Both the position numbers and the translations under genes were made by a program. Positions 63,334-64,000 of a DNA stretch of 64,000 bases are shown here, piece by piece. This DNA comes from GAS188 sp963713805. GTDB taxonomy: Bacteria > Pseudomonadota > Alphaproteobacteria > Rhizobiales > Beijerinckiaceae. The notes beneath the pieces were generated by a model that saw nothing but the letters and a program-made list of their open reading frames with translations, had not been told where the DNA came from and searched no databases. The stretch's first letter is position 1, and every line of letters starts with the position of its first letter. The stretch spans positions 1-64,000 of the forward strand of contig CAVQNF010000024.1 of the NCBI GenBank assembly GCA_963713805.1, given 5' to 3'.

Positions 63334-64000
63334 ATGACCTTGATCACCAATTTCCGTCCGCTGAGGCCGATGTCGCTTCGGCGGGCCCAAGTCGGGTTAG
63401 CGCTCGTCGCGGGCGTGGCGATGGTCGCTCTCCATCCGAGCAGCGCCAATGCGCAATTCTGGGGCTCCGGGTCGTGGTACGGCGGCCCGCGACCCTGGGG
63501 AGGGCCGCCTCCCTATTCACGTGACTATGACGAGGACCGCCTGAGGCCGGGCGAGATCGCGGATGTCCTGAGGAACCATGGCTGGAGCATTCTCTCTCCA
63601 CCTGCGATTTCCGGACGGCATTATGTCGCGAACGTCCGCAACGGCAATGGACAGCGTCTGTTCGTGGTGCTCGACGCCTACGACGGCCGCATTCTCGATG
63701 CTCGCCAGGTCGAAGAGCGCCCCAATACCAACGAGCTCGCCGCCATCCCCGACGGCGTGTCGCCAACAACCCGTCCCGATGAAGTCATACGTCCGGTCGT
63801 GCCGCAATCCGTGCCGCCGACACCTGCGCCAAGGCCGCGCCGTCCTTCCTTGCAGGCGAAGCATGTGTTCCCTCCGTCGGTGAAGAGCACGCCGCTCGGG
63901 CCGCCGAAGGAAAAGGAGAGGGAGAAGGAAGGCACCATCGCGGTCGCCAAGCCCTCCGCGGCACCCCCCGCCGTCAAGCCCGCCGTACCTATCCCATCAG
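63334..64000 (+). CDS. Secreted proline-rich protein with PepSY-like segment, truncated by window end
   Basis: The frame is open from the ATG at 63334 to the end of the window (222 residues seen). A signal peptide (VGLALVAGVAMVALHPSSANA, cleavage before QFWG) is followed by a Gly/Trp/Pro-rich stretch. A compact segment then resembles a PepSY-like unit (LRPGEIADVLRNHGWSIL, then GNGQRLFVVLDAYDGRILDA). A long Pro/Lys-rich tail follows. A role in the envelope is likely; function is unknown. Confidence 0.68.
   Translation, partial: MTLITNFRPLRPMSLRRAQVGLALVAGVAMVALHPSSANAQFWGSGSWYGGPRPWGGPPPYSRDYDEDRLRPGEIADVLRNHGWSILSPPAISGRHYVANVRNGNGQRLFVVLDAYDGRILDARQVEERPNTNELAAIPDGVSPTTRPDEVIRPVVPQSVPPTPAPRPRRPSLQAKHVFPPSVKSTPLGPPKEKEREKEGTIAVAKPSAAPPAVKPAVPIPS

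Noticed and set aside
1..64000. tRNA, rRNA or prophage genes
   Set aside because: I scanned by eye for T-loop motifs such as GGTTCGAATCC and for integrase or structural phage genes and found none that could be supported.

Overview
The window is about 64 kb of GC-rich alphaproteobacterial chromosome. Gene content and order point to the Hyphomicrobiales (Rhizobiales): the glyA-nrdR-ribD-ribE-ribH-nusB-thiL string, dnaG next to rpoD, an FzlA-type GST beside queG, an OlsB-type acyltransferase, and a DnaG without zinc ligands. I cannot fix the genus. A Beijerinckiaceae- or Methylocystaceae-like methylotroph or phototroph relative is only a guess. No tRNA, rRNA, CRISPR array or prophage was recognised.

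Layout. 1-2.6 kb is a mobile and repeat zone: an IS4-family (Tn5-like) transposase, then a ~540-bp segment present twice in tandem. Each copy holds the 5' end of an IS110-type transposase and a DUF559 nuclease fragment bracketed by inverted palindromic repeats. 2.6-4.4 kb is an autotransporter. 4.7-7.7 kb carries the urease accessory genes ureG, ureF and ureE, with a threonine/serine dehydratase-like gene between ureE and ureF. 7.8-10.0 kb has two transporters. 10.3-15.9 kb is the thiL-nusB-riboflavin-nrdR-glyA operon. 16-24 kb has ppiD, an orphan VapB-like antitoxin, a DenD-like dehydrogenase, an RlpA-like protein, a beta-hydroxyacid dehydrogenase, a PAP2-like membrane protein and an M24 aminopeptidase. 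24-33 kb has dgt, divergent erpA, an uncharacterised secreted protein, speE and speD, and the fzlA-queG-SDR group. 33-42 kb has olsB, a hybrid histidine kinase, a betaine-homocysteine methyltransferase preceded by an 11-bp tandem array, a class III cyclase, a formamidase and a RecD-like helicase. 42-51 kb has small proteins, a Gre-family factor, rpoD, dnaG, a nitronate-monooxygenase-like enzyme, galU and galE. 51.9-54.4 kb is a cell-wall pair (lytic transglycosylase and SGNH hydrolase). 54.5-63.2 kb has a GST, an AT-rich orphan, gltD-gltB and a threonine aldolase. A secreted proline-rich protein runs off the right edge.

Sequence quality matters here. I count 22 single-base frameshifts in otherwise well-conserved genes, nine of them in gltB alone and others in rpoD, gltD, ureG, erpA and dgt. 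At most sites dropping or adding one base, often in a short homopolymer, restores the family sequence. I read these as consensus errors, so the affected genes are annotated as single CDS features with the break positions given.

Themes. Nitrogen and one-carbon metabolism recurs: urease accessories, formamidase, GOGAT, glycine/serine/threonine enzymes and betaine-homocysteine methyl transfer. Cell-envelope maintenance is the second theme: PpiD, RlpA, MltB/SGNH, OlsB, PAP2, GalU/GalE and FzlA. The least explained items are the REP-bracketed DUF559 segments, the dehydratase in the urease operon, the 11-bp array, the secreted protein at 25.9-27.8 kb and two AT-rich insertions.
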